Shown: positions 48,890 to 56,174, numbered from the stretch's first letter. The stretch: DNA of 64,000 nucleotides from Pseudobutyrivibrio xylanivorans (GCF_010906925.1 NZ_VTVE01000001.1:1116001-1180000); one strand, 5' to 3'. Notes: generated by a model from the sequence alone, not told the origin. A program made the numbers and translations.

Positions 48890-49672
48890 CTACTCGGTAG
48901 CACTGGGCGTCTTTCTATTTAATTTACGCTCTCCTGGCTTTAGTCCAATCACATTTTTTATCTGCTCATTAGTTGCAATAGGATACACCTCCATAATATG
49001 ATTCGCTATTCTTCTAGCAGAGTCATCCGGATCTTCCTTATAAGCAGATGTCACATAATCGTATCCCCATAAGTGCTCAGGAACTGTATAAACGGCTAAG
49101 GGCCACCCATAATTTTCCCCCTTCTTATTCTTGCGTTGACGAAAGTCTCGCACACACATATACATCTGCATCTGAAGACCTGTTATTGTACCCTCAAAGC
49201 CTTTTTCCCCGCCTTTTCCAAAGCCAGCTTTTTTCTTTAACTCATTTGAATAATACTCCTCATCCATTAGCTCCTCAGAAAAAAGATTCATGATTTTCTT
49301 TTGCCTAGCTGATGCTTTACCATCCTCCCAGAGCGCATCAAAATCGTAGCCATCTCTACGGTAGTTAACAAAATACGGCAACCACTCCTTAGATATAAAC
49401 CCTGCTTTTTTATCAAAGAACTTGCCGTATGCAATTTCTCCACGACGAGCTATAATCTCTCTCCACTCCCATGGGTCAAGAAGTGAATCCTCTGACCACC
49501 AATACTCAGGAACAGTTCTTTCTTCCAGCGAAAATCCTGGAATGTCATTCTTAAATAATGGCAAAAAACCTATTTCATTGATATAGTCAATTGCTTCATC
49601 CACAGTATGTAGGCACTCAGGATCATCCCAAGCAACCCCATACATAATCCATGTCCCATTTTCATTTGGCAT
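48890..49672 (-). CDS. AlkZ-related winged-helix protein
   Basis: 260 aa. The sequence NEIGFLPLFKNDIPGFSLEE, PWEWREIIARRGEIAYGKFF, KAGFISKEWLPYFVNYRRDG and GFEGTITGLQMQMYMCVRDF matches proteins annotated as AlkZ-related, i.e. related to the AlkZ/YcaQ DNA glycosylase family. These often lack the catalytic residues of AlkZ, so glycosylase activity is unsure. The ATG follows a GGGGG ribosome site 7 nt away. Codon use is host-like. Single gene with its own terminator. Confidence 0.75.
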   Translation of the reverse strand: MPNENGTWIMYGVAWDDPECLHTVDEAIDYINEIGFLPLFKNDIPGFSLEERTVPEYWWSEDSLLDPWEWREIIARRGEIAYGKFFDKKAGFISKEWLPYFVNYRRDGYDFDALWEDGKASARQKKIMNLFSEELMDEEYYSNELKKKAGFGKGGEKGFEGTITGLQMQMYMCVRDFRQRKNKKGENYGWPLAVYTVPEHLWGYDYVTSAYKEDPDDSARRIANHIMEVYPIATNEQIKNVIGLKPGERKLNRKTPSATE

Positions 49673-49723
49673 ATCCTATCCCCCAGAAATAAAACTTCTC
49701 GTAAATATAAATAGCATCTGTCC

Positions 49724-50446
49724 CTACTCAATCCAACTTACTGGATCAGAATAGTTTTCATCCACCCATTCTTGACCATTATGCGTTACTTTTCCATCTA
49801 TCTCAAGCTCATCTGTTACAGAACCATCTTCGTTTTCTATCCAGTGAAGTTCTCCGATTTTATTTTCTATTACCCCATCACTATCGATTGACATTGAATA
49901 GAAATATAAATCTCCGGCGCCTCCACTACCCAAATACTTGCCATCATTTTGCAATTCTTCGAATAGTCTTTCTCCCATATTTGTCCCGTAGAACTTTCCA
50001 TCATCACGAGTTAGTATTAGATAATTGCCTCCACCTTCAAAATAATGAATGACTAATTCTTTTCCATTTTGGTTATCTAAATCTACCAACGCAACCCCTG
50101 CTATTTCAGGTTGTTCTTCTGACTCTATAGATTCCAAATATTCCGAAAAACATATGTCTTTGTCTAACCAATTAAAGCAATAGAATGTATTCTCATCATT
50201 CAACACCGCAATATATTCTTGAAAATCTTCCTTTTCCTCTTCATCCATTTGTTTTTCATATTTCTGCCAATCGATTTTGAATGACTCCTCTTCATTCGAT
50301 ACTGTTGAAGAGTTATCCAAATTCTCTAGTATTTCTTGTTCTGCAAGATTATTCTCTTCAATTGACTTTTCGTTTTTACCGCAACTAAATAACATAGTTG
50401 GAACTATGCAACTTATTAACACAATTCCACATTTGAAACTTTTCAT
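49724..50446 (-). CDS. Hypothetical lipoprotein
   Basis: 240 aa. Begins MKSFKCGIVLISCIVPTM and has a lipobox LFSC, then an acidic spacer; the rest (EEEKEDFQEYIAVLNDENTF, VALVDLDNQNGKELVIHYF) looks like a secreted acidic domain, with a DLDNQNGKE stretch recalling calcium-binding EF-like loops. The start at 50446 is chosen over 50494 because the signal peptide then begins at the N-terminus. Its ribosome site lies inside the end of the upstream zinc-finger gene. Function unknown. Confidence 0.6.
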   Translation of the reverse strand: MKSFKCGIVLISCIVPTMLFSCGKNEKSIEENNLAEQEILENLDNSSTVSNEEESFKIDWQKYEKQMDEEEKEDFQEYIAVLNDENTFYCFNWLDKDICFSEYLESIESEEQPEIAGVALVDLDNQNGKELVIHYFEGGGNYLILTRDDGKFYGTNMGERLFEELQNDGKYLGSGGAGDLYFYSMSIDSDGVIENKIGELHWIENEDGSVTDELEIDGKVTHNGQEWVDENYSDPVSWIE

Positions 50447-50453
50447 TCTAATT

Positions 50454-50750
50454 TTAAAACTCTTCCTCCATCTCCGTAATTGCGCACTTACCACATATCT
50501 GACCTACAAATTCTTCCATGTAAAAAAACTCGCCATCAAAATAAGCATCAAAATCCTTTATCGCGCCTCCTAGGGTAAATGCCTTGCCACAGTCCTTGCA
50601 TTTTCTCATAAGGGACATGGCAACCTCATCATCCTCAACCTCGTAATCATCATGCTCCATATCTCCATCTTCATACCCCTCCAGTTGATGGCTTGATAAG
50701 TATTCATCTGATGGCTTAAGTTCACCATCTATCTCTGAAAAAAATCCCAT
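50454..50750 (-). CDS. Small protein with CxxC zinc-finger-like motifs
   Basis: 98 aa, acidic. Two paired Cys motifs (RKCKDCGKAF and QICGKCAI) at residues 48-60 and 84-92 suggest a zinc ribbon. I recognise no family. It precedes the lipoprotein gene by 8 bp with no gap for a separate promoter, so they are probably cotranscribed. The TAG/ATG neighbourhood of the start is poor in ribosome-site sequence. Confidence 0.55.
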   Translation of the reverse strand: MGFFSEIDGELKPSDEYLSSHQLEGYEDGDMEHDDYEVEDDEVAMSLMRKCKDCGKAFTLGGAIKDFDAYFDGEFFYMEEFVGQICGKCAITEMEEEF

Positions 50751-50925
50751 TTAGTCACCTCATAAATAGTCTTAATAAAATAGTCTATCAAATGTCTTGT
50801 TCCATTATAACCCACTTGGTAATAGAATACATAACCCTGATTTCTCAGAAATCATATTCCACCAATAAATTTTCTTACTTAATTTGACTTCGGTTATTCT
50901 TTGCCACTATAACCACCTATACACA

Positions 50926-50966
50926 AAAATAGAAAGAGACTTCTGCCGGAGTCGGTAGAAGTCTCT
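50926..50966 (-). terminator. Terminator of the GNAT gene
   Basis: A 13-bp stem (AGAGACTTCT with one wobble, then CC/GG) with a 6-nt loop and T-rich tail on the minus strand, just past the stop at 50977. Confidence 0.85.
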
Positions 50967-50976
50967 TTATCTTCAA

Positions 50977-51603
50977 TTAGAAAATCTGGCCTGGTAGTTT
51001 TAGCTTCTCCTTTGGTGGAAATAATTTATCAAACTCTTCCACGTCTTCATCACTAACGTAATATCCCGTAGGCGTCTGATAAACACCTGTGATGCCATCC
51101 AAATAACCTGGGATTAGCTCTTTACCAAGAAAGAATGATGCATCAGCCCCATCAGGCAAATCATGATATCTGATGCCAAATTTGTTAGCATAATCAAAGC
51201 CACTCTTCCCATAGAAATCGATGTTGCCTTCAAACAAAACTGCTCCGAAGCCCATCTTAGTGGCCTTTTCAAGGGAATAATCCAGAATCGCCTTGCCATA
51301 TCCTCTACGCTTAAGTCCTGGAGTGATGCCAATTGGTCCCATAGTAAGAACATCGATTACTCTACCATCATCTGCTTCAATGATGGTTCTCATAAACATA
51401 TTTTGTCCAATCAATGTACCATCTTTTTCCATGACAAAATCAAGCTCTGGAATAAAAGCAGGATCATCTCTAAGCACATGAATCACGTAGTGCTCGCTGC
51501 AACCCGGACGATATACATTCCAAAATGATTCTCTTACTAAGTTCTCTACTTCTCTGTAGTCTTTCTTTTCTTCTAATCGAATAATATAGTCCTTTTTATT
51601 CAT
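50977..51603 (-). CDS. GNAT family N-acetyltransferase
   Basis: 208 aa. A GNAT fold is shown by VIDVLTMGPIGITPGLKRRG (acetyl-CoA binding strand and loop) and YGKAILDYSLEKATKMGF. The C-terminal part (YHDLPDGADASFFLGKELIP) is like members that often act on small molecules. The ATG at 51603 has AGGAGG at the right distance; a TTG-started extension to 51693 is rejected because it runs through the leader structure. The 5' region contains two interleaved stems that could form a pseudoknot. Confidence 0.85.
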   Translation of the reverse strand: MNKKDYIIRLEEKKDYREVENLVRESFWNVYRPGCSEHYVIHVLRDDPAFIPELDFVMEKDGTLIGQNMFMRTIIEADDGRVIDVLTMGPIGITPGLKRRGYGKAILDYSLEKATKMGFGAVLFEGNIDFYGKSGFDYANKFGIRYHDLPDGADASFFLGKELIPGYLDGITGVYQTPTGYYVSDEDVEEFDKLFPPKEKLKLPGQIF

Positions 51604-51647
51604 TATTTTTTCCTCCTGAAAACTTATGACCAAAAGTTGCTTTTCAG

Positions 51648-51695
51648 CGGGAGGTTCGTGTGATTGTCTACAAACCTCCCGGTTAGCCGACAATC
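51648..51695 (-). promoter_or_regulatory. Candidate pseudoknot leader of the GNAT gene
   Basis: Two interleaved stems: CGGGAGGTT (51648-51656) with AACCTCCCG (51673-51681), and GATTGTC (51662-51668) with GACAATC (51689-51695). The A-B-A'-B' order is that of an H-type pseudoknot. It lies 45-92 nt upstream of the start codon in the transcribed leader. I could not match it to a known riboswitch class. Confidence 0.5.
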
Positions 51696-51795
51696 TCTCG
51701 TGTGTTGTACTTTGTCAAACAGCACTACTCCTTTAAAATAAAAATACTAATCAAGCCTCAGCTTTGATATTAATATAACAGATTTTGGCATAAAG

Positions 51796-51853
51796 TAAAA
51801 AAACTTCATCAATTTTCTAGTTTTCACATAATCAATGCTGGCAACTCTGTTAA
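51796..51853 (-). ncRNA. Small RNA-like unit, copy A
   Basis: The minus strand reads promoter-like sequence (CTGAAA, 16 nt, TAGATT), then AACAGAGTTGCCAG from about 51851, and ends in a weak 6-7 bp hairpin plus seven T residues near 51797. The first 48 nt (including the promoter) align with the unit at 54275-54322 with 37 identities. It begins directly at the RidA stop codon. Transcription is inferred, not shown. Confidence 0.4.
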
Positions 51854-51881
51854 AACCAATCTAAAAAAACTAATTACATTT

Positions 51882-52244
51882 TCAGCCACATGCATTTTTA
51901 TAAGCTATAGCGTCAATCTGAAATATAATTCCCTCTCGAATAAAATCAGATGTATATGCTTTCCTTGTTGGATATTTACCTGCAAATCTTTCTTTTAAAA
52001 CTTTCGGTAAAATGTTCAAATCTTCAATGTTCTTAAAAAGACAATCCATTTTCACGACACATTCCAAAGTTAATCCAACCATCTTCAAGCGCTTTTCCAA
52101 TACGTCAATAGCTCCGTGAATCTGTTCTTCAATTGACTTGCCCTCATTTCCCATACAGTATCCTACAAAGATATAGTCGCCAGCTTCAATAACTGTGGAA
52201 TCTGCCCATAATTCATCTATTTCAATTCTTTTTATCTCTGACAT
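51882..52244 (-). CDS. RidA family protein
   Basis: 120 aa, RidA/YjgF/UK114 family, which hydrolyses reactive enamine/imine intermediates. Conserved segments are GDYIFVGYCMG, LPKVLKERFAGKYPTRKAYTS and QIDAIAYK; Arg in PTRKAY corresponds to the catalytic Arg of the family. The ATG at 52244 is preferred since AGGAGA is 7 nt upstream, while the first ATG at 52250 is too close. It lies downstream of a pseudogene fragment and its stop overlaps the promoter of small RNA copy A. Confidence 0.8.
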   Translation of the reverse strand: MSEIKRIEIDELWADSTVIEAGDYIFVGYCMGNEGKSIEEQIHGAIDVLEKRLKMVGLTLECVVKMDCLFKNIEDLNILPKVLKERFAGKYPTRKAYTSDFIREGIIFQIDAIAYKNACG

Positions 52245-52310
52245 GTTCATTCTCCTATTTATAAAGTCTTATGTAGTTTCCAAAAATCAATAGTCTCATT
52301 TCAATCTGCT

Positions 52311-52497
52311 TCATTTCTGACTCAACAGCGTTTTTATCTGAAGCAATCGTTCGTAGTGTTACCACGTAAGAACCTTTCTATTCTTATCTATAGTTGCATA
52401 TTCACCAGATTGTGAGGTTGCTGTCCCCACAATCTCAGGATATATTTGATAAATTTTTACATAACGATAAAGCGAACGCTTATCAAAAATAGCTGTT
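52311..52497 (-). pseudogene. Remnant of a YhcG/DUF1016 N-terminal domain gene
   Basis: The minus strand encodes FDKRSLYRYVKIYQIYPEIV, then GTATSQSGEYATIDK and LTW, an in-frame TAA, then HYERLLQIKTLLSQK and TGA. This matches the N-terminal DUF1016 helix bundle of YhcG-like proteins (which read LSW-HY at the break), but the nuclease part is absent and a stop codon interrupts the domain. It begins inside the 3' end of the upstream gene (52483). No start codon was found. Confidence 0.65.
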
Positions 52498-53100
52498 CTC
52501 CTTGCCCATTATGCTATTATCACACAATATTTCCAAATCAAAGTCTTCATAACGATTATGCCCTGGTAAACTCTTCTTATATTTCCAACATTTGATTGCA
52601 TCATCTAAGCTTCTACCATTGTTGGCTTCAAAAAAATCTCGAATATAAGTATTATATTCAAACTGCCTATCTATCTTTGTTTTCCCCCTTTTCTTTTCTT
52701 CAAGAATCATATAGTAAGCTTCTATGGCAGCGCCATAAGTCTGGCCAACATTTGCTTTTAACCATTTCTGAAACTGTACATTAAAAGAAAATGTTTTACC
52801 AATTTTTCCCTTGAAAAAAGCTCTATGCTTTTCCGAACAAACTATATTTTGCTCTATAATGGTATCTTCAGTGATAAGTCCCACATCAATAGTTTTATTC
52901 TTGTTTTTAGTTACCTTCTTAACTAATCCAGTATCAAGGAAATAAGTAATTCTATCAGTAAGTTCTATCTTTCCTCCGGATGTTGGAATTCCATTATCTC
53001 TGCAGAATTCTACTAGTTCTTCCTTCAAATAATAGTAACTTCTAAATGTTTTGCTATCTAATTTTGTGTTAAGTATTGGTCTTTCAATCATCTTATTCAT
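52483..53100 (-). CDS. SAP/DUF6434-like protein, probably leaderless
   Basis: 205 aa. The N-terminal segment (YYYLKEELVEFCRDNGIPTS, KIELTDRITYFLDTG) looks like a SAP-type nucleic-acid-binding motif, and the middle (FQKWLKANVGQTYGAAIEAYYMILEEKKRG) resembles DUF6434. Function unknown. No ribosome site exists before ATG; instead an extended -10 (TGTTATAAT) ends 7 nt upstream of ATG, as for a leaderless mRNA. It is on the same strand as the DUF3800 gene, and the YhcG remnant overlaps its 3' end. Confidence 0.65.
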   Translation of the reverse strand: MNKMIERPILNTKLDSKTFRSYYYLKEELVEFCRDNGIPTSGGKIELTDRITYFLDTGLVKKVTKNKNKTIDVGLITEDTIIEQNIVCSEKHRAFFKGKIGKTFSFNVQFQKWLKANVGQTYGAAIEAYYMILEEKKRGKTKIDRQFEYNTYIRDFFEANNGRSLDDAIKCWKYKKSLPGHNRYEDFDLEILCDNSIMGKENSYF

Positions 53101-53107
53101 ATATTTA

Positions 53108-53116
53108 ATTATAACA
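53108..53116 (-). promoter_or_regulatory. Extended -10 promoter at the DUF6434-like gene
   Basis: Minus-strand TGT-TATAAT with the last T seven bases before ATG; the -35 region is poor. This would place transcription start at or beside the start codon. Confidence 0.45.
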
Positions 53117-53159
53117 GACTAATAATCATAAAAACAGAACAAACTTTCTCTTTTGTGAT

Positions 53160-53194
53160 AATAAAAAACTTCTGTCGTTTCAGACAGAAGTTTC
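53160..53194. terminator. Terminator after the mini-ORF
   Basis: An 11-bp perfect stem (AAACTTCTGTC with GACAGAAGTTT), followed by six T residues on the minus strand and CCTTTT on the plus strand. It lies 4 bp downstream of the stop of the mini-ORF. Confidence 0.85.
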
Positions 53195-53197
53195 CTT

Positions 53198-53314
53198 TTA
53201 TTTCTCGCTAATCTTGTTCCACTCATATGGAGTGTTCTGATATACGTAGTAACGGCGGACTCTACATCTTCACCCCCGCATAAATACAGCCTTTGTGCAG
53301 TGGTATGATTTCAT
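53198..53314 (-). pseudogene. 38-codon ORF with one in-frame TGA
   Basis: From an ATG at 53314 with a CAGGAGTAA site, the frame reads MKSYHCTKAVFMRG, TGA, then RCRVRRYYVYQNTPYEWNKI and SEK to TAA. The terminator begins 4 bp later and an 8-bp hairpin (TACCACCG with CGGTGGTA) precedes the ribosome site, so the unit looks like a gene with a leader. The TGA could mark a broken gene (a TGG codon would restore it), two small peptides, or read-through. No family is recognised. No selenocysteine element was looked for by computation. Confidence 0.35.
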
Positions 53315-53382
53315 TTACTCCTGAGTTACCACCGCTAAAATGACTGATATTTTATATCCCACGGTGGTACGCTAATTATTCA

Positions 53383-54057
53383 CTAAAGCTCTTTATCCTT
53401 TAATGCCTTTAGATAATTCTTCTTAAAAGTCCTTATATCTTTAAAGAAATATGTTTCAGATTTAGAAAGAATATGTGTCTCCATTTTCAACTCAGTAAGC
53501 TTCAATGTACAAACTAAATCTGCCACTTGAAACAATCTATAGTCCGAAGGAATCACTTTTTTAAATTCAACATTATCTAATAGTGTATTAAAGACTGATG
53601 ATAAAATTCTAGTTACTTCAACTTGCCCATTGTCATAATAAATCTTCACACAATCATAGCTCATAAAAAATTCCAAGTTTTCACGAATAAACATAGCGAG
53701 CTGTTTGCTAAGTTTTCCAGTAGCCTCAATAGAATCTTCAATGTGCTTCTTTTCAATATAAATTGACTTGAATTTTATATCACTCTTTCTAGCAAAAGTC
53801 ATAAGTCGCTTAAGGATTTGTTGACGCTCTTCAAGTGAATATTCCTTATATTCATGCTCTGATCTAATAACTGGCCCCGCGTGCACACAATGCTCAGGCC
53901 AACCAATATTTTTCATTTCGTTTTCCAGTTTTTCTAAATCAGAATCAATAATACTTTCTTGGTCATGAAGTACCATTGAAATAATATAGAATGGTGCATG
54001 ATAATCATATTCACCAAAATCACCTGATTCGTCTACGAATACACTTAATTCTTTCAT
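53383..54057 (-). CDS. DUF3800 protein (RNase H-like fold)
   Basis: 224 aa of the DUF3800 family. The motifs FVDESGDFG (residues 7-15), IYYDNGQ near 139 and FQVADLVCTLK near 177 match the conserved acidic residues of the family, which is thought to be RNase H-like. A function has not been assigned. The start has AAAGGATGATTT. The gene lies directly downstream of a promoter, a short structured RNA-like sequence and a terminator, so expression may need terminator read-through. The mini-ORF follows on the same strand. Confidence 0.8.
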   Translation of the reverse strand: MKELSVFVDESGDFGEYDYHAPFYIISMVLHDQESIIDSDLEKLENEMKNIGWPEHCVHAGPVIRSEHEYKEYSLEERQQILKRLMTFARKSDIKFKSIYIEKKHIEDSIEATGKLSKQLAMFIRENLEFFMSYDCVKIYYDNGQVEVTRILSSVFNTLLDNVEFKKVIPSDYRLFQVADLVCTLKLTELKMETHILSKSETYFFKDIRTFKKNYLKALKDKEL

Positions 54058-54076
54058 AAATCATCCTTTTTAAGAT

Positions 54077-54156
54077 AAAAAAATAGCGGGTGTCTTACCC
54101 GCTTTTTGGTGGACCCGGGTCTTTCGACCAGCCCAGAAGCATCACTGCCTCTTCTT
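54077..54156 (-). ncRNA. Small structured RNA directly upstream of DUF3800
   Basis: From about 54156 the minus strand reads AAGAAGAGGCAGTGATGCTT, then a hairpin with a GAAA tetraloop (GGTC GAAA GACC, extended by flanking GC-rich pairing), then a terminator (AGCGGGT, loop AAGAC, ACCCGCT) and seven T residues. A promoter lies just upstream at 54163-54191. The DUF3800 ATG is 20 nt beyond the terminator. Transcript is predicted only. Confidence 0.5.
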
Positions 54157-54162
54157 GAGTAT

Positions 54163-54191
54163 ATGATAACATCTTAAAACAGCTATTTCAA
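54163..54191 (-). promoter_or_regulatory. Promoter of the DUF3800 leader RNA
   Basis: -35 TTGAAA (54186-54191), 17-bp spacer, -10 TATCAT (54163-54168) on the minus strand. Confidence 0.6.
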
Positions 54192-54224
54192 TATTTTATT
54201 TTCACGTAAAACTTGTTTAGCTAA

Positions 54225-54289
54225 GTAAAAAAGCCAAGCTCAACGCTCGGCTTGGTCCCAAGTGTTATTAGCACCTGGCAACTCTGTTA
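54225..54289 (-). ncRNA. Small RNA-like unit, copy B
   Basis: About 65 nt. The minus strand reads AACAGAGTTGCCAGGTGCTA and so on, forming a first hairpin (CCAGGTG with CACTTGG, one wobble), then GGGACC, then a terminator hairpin (AAGCCGAGC with GCTTGGCTT, one wobble) and six T residues. A good promoter precedes it. The first 16 nt are identical to copy A at 51838-51853. It encodes no obvious peptide. Confidence 0.6.
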
Positions 54290-54294
54290 ACTTG

Positions 54295-54322
54295 ATTATA
54301 ACAAATATAATCACATTTTCAA
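54295..54322 (-). promoter_or_regulatory. Promoter of small RNA copy B
   Basis: -35 TTGAAA (54317-54322), 16-bp spacer, -10 TATAAT (54295-54300) on the minus strand, 6 bp from the predicted RNA start. Confidence 0.7.
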
Positions 54323-54514
54323 GTACATAAAATACGCTGCTAGAAGTACATACTAGGCAATTGTTCAAGCCATATCTCTGCGACGAAATCACACCACATC
54401 CACGTTGCCATTTTATGTTAATTAGTTTAGCACTTAAGCATGAACTGCTTCATTCCCTGTGACTTTGCTGATGTGCGATAAAGAAGTAATAGAAGTGTAA
54501 AAAATTTTGCCGTT
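54323..54514. other. Gene-free junction between host DNA and the mobile element
   Basis: AT-rich and without a convincing gene. The GC content rises sharply toward 54515. The left attachment site of the serine-recombinase element should lie in or near this stretch, probably at a GA or similar dinucleotide, but the exact crossover cannot be fixed without the empty site or the right end. I see no other feature. Confidence 0.4.
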
Positions 54515-54547
54515 CCTATCCGGCACTTGGCCATTGTGTCGGATAGG
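54515..54547 (-). terminator. Hairpin downstream of the recombinase gene
   Basis: A 12-bp stem (CCTATCCGGCAC with GTGTCGGATAGG, one wobble) and 9-nt loop. On the minus strand a T-rich stretch follows, so it is a likely terminator, and it may also mark the left end of the mobile element. Confidence 0.6.
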
Positions 54548-54554
54548 TCGGGCG

Positions 54555-56174
54555 TTAGGCTTCGGGCAAGTCAATTTTGCCGACAAAGCTGTAATAAATC
54601 TCAATGTCCTGCCTGCGGGTGCCGTTCTCGTCATAGCTGCACTCATGCACGACGATTTTCTCAATCATTTCCCGCAAGAGGGTGGGTGTCAATTCCTCAA
54701 AGGCAAGGTGCTTGCGGACAATCCCCATGAATTTCTCGGCGTTAACGGTGGCCGCCTGCGACTTGTCCAGTTCCGCCTGCAATGCGGCGGTGCGGTCTTT
54801 CAGTTCCCGCTGCTCCTGCTCATAGTCTGCCGACAGTTCCATGAAACGCTCGTCGCTGATTTTGCCGTTCACATTGTCCTCATACAGCCGCTTGATAATG
54901 CGGCTCACTTCGGCAATCCGCTCCTGCGCCTGTTCAAGCTGCTTGGTGGCTGCGGCGGTCTTTCTCTTGCCGCCGATTTCGTTCTGCTGGATCAGCAGCT
55001 TTACAAAACGGCTCTCGTGCCTGGCAGCATACTCCGTCACTTGCCGGAGATTGGAGAGGACACCGGCGGTCAGCAGGTCGGTGCGGATAAAGTGCGCCGT
55101 ACAGTCGCGGGTGCGCTTCTTGTAGCTGCCGCAGATGTAACAGTCCTGCTTGCGGTTCTTGTTCTGATACCGCTGCTGGTACATCACATGGCCGCAGTCG
55201 GCGCAGAACAGCATACCAGAGAACAGCCCCACTTCGTCATAGCGGTTCGGGCGTTTGCGCTGCTTGCGTAACTCCTGCACACGCTCCCATGTTTCCGTGT
55301 CAATAATCGGCTCATGGTGGTTCTCAAAAATGGCCTGCTTCTCAATGGGATTTTCTACGCTGTGCTTGGTCTTGTAAGAGGGCTTTTCCGTCTTGAAGTT
55401 TACCAGACAGCCGGTGTACTCCCGGTTTTCGAGGATATGAACGACGGTGTTCGTCGCCCATTTACACTCATAGCCGGGGTGGTAGCGGCGTGTGCTGCCT
55501 GTCCTGCGGTATTCCAGCGTCCCCGGCGTGGGGATTTGCTGTTCCGTCAGCATACGGGCAATCTTGGTCGGGCCGTTCCCCGCAAGGCAAAGCTGGTAAA
55601 TCTGCTGGACAACCGGCGCGGTTTCCTCGTCAACGATATAGTTCTCGTCCTCGTCCATGAGGTAGCCATACACCGGCTTGCTGGTAACGGGCTTGCCGCT
55701 CATGCCTTTTGCTCTTTTAACTGCCTTGATTTTCTTGCTCGTATCTCTCACCAGCCATTCGTTGAACAGATTTCGCAGAGGGGTAAAATCATTGTCCATG
55801 CCGCCGTTTGCGCTGTCCACATTGTCGTTGACAGCGATAAAACGCACGCCCTTTTGAGGGAACAGCATTTCCGTGTAAAACCCTACCTGCAAGTAGTTTC
55901 GCCCTAACCGGCTCATGTCCTTGACAATGACCGTACCAACTTTCCCGGCTTCAATGTCCGCAAGCATGGCTTGAAATCCGGGCCGCTGGAAGTTCGCGCC
56001 GGAATAACCGTCGTCGGTGTACCAGCGCAGATTGGTAAAGCCGTTCTGTTTTGCGTAGGTTTCGAGTATCCTTTTTTGGTTCGATATGGAATTACTCTCG
56101 CCTTGCAGCTCGTCCTCATGGGACAATCTCGGATAAAGGGCGGTAATGAGGTTTTGGGTGGCTTGTCTTAACAT
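54555..56174 (-). CDS. Large serine recombinase
   Basis: 539 aa. The N-terminal resolvase domain carries YPRLSHEDE (catalytic Ser near 18), DDGYSGANFQRPGFQ and VKDMSRLGRNYLQVG. A recombinase domain (YGYLMDEDENYIVDEETAP), a zinc-ribbon domain (SGMLFCADCGHVMYQQRYQN and CYICGSYKK) and a coiled-coil domain (EQAQERIAEVSRIIKRLYED) follow. It should excise and integrate the element, like TnpX of Tn4451-type elements. The start has GGAGG about 6 nt upstream. As the outermost gene it lies beside the left end. Confidence 0.92.
   Translation of the reverse strand: MLRQATQNLITALYPRLSHEDELQGESNSISNQKRILETYAKQNGFTNLRWYTDDGYSGANFQRPGFQAMLADIEAGKVGTVIVKDMSRLGRNYLQVGFYTEMLFPQKGVRFIAVNDNVDSANGGMDNDFTPLRNLFNEWLVRDTSKKIKAVKRAKGMSGKPVTSKPVYGYLMDEDENYIVDEETAPVVQQIYQLCLAGNGPTKIARMLTEQQIPTPGTLEYRRTGSTRRYHPGYECKWATNTVVHILENREYTGCLVNFKTEKPSYKTKHSVENPIEKQAIFENHHEPIIDTETWERVQELRKQRKRPNRYDEVGLFSGMLFCADCGHVMYQQRYQNKNRKQDCYICGSYKKRTRDCTAHFIRTDLLTAGVLSNLRQVTEYAARHESRFVKLLIQQNEIGGKRKTAAATKQLEQAQERIAEVSRIIKRLYEDNVNGKISDERFMELSADYEQEQRELKDRTAALQAELDKSQAATVNAEKFMGIVRKHLAFEELTPTLLREMIEKIVVHECSYDENGTRRQDIEIYYSFVGKIDLPEA

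Noticed and set aside
54077-54156. RNA before DUF3800 as a tRNA or tRNA-like fragment (it contains CCACCA)
   Set aside because: No T-arm with TTCRANY, no acceptor pairing and no anticodon arm; the CCACCA is part of the linker to the terminator.
54507-55271. Plus-strand open frame of 254 codons
   Set aside because: It lies entirely antisense to the serine recombinase gene in GC-rich DNA, where long antisense frames are common; no ribosome site or family match.
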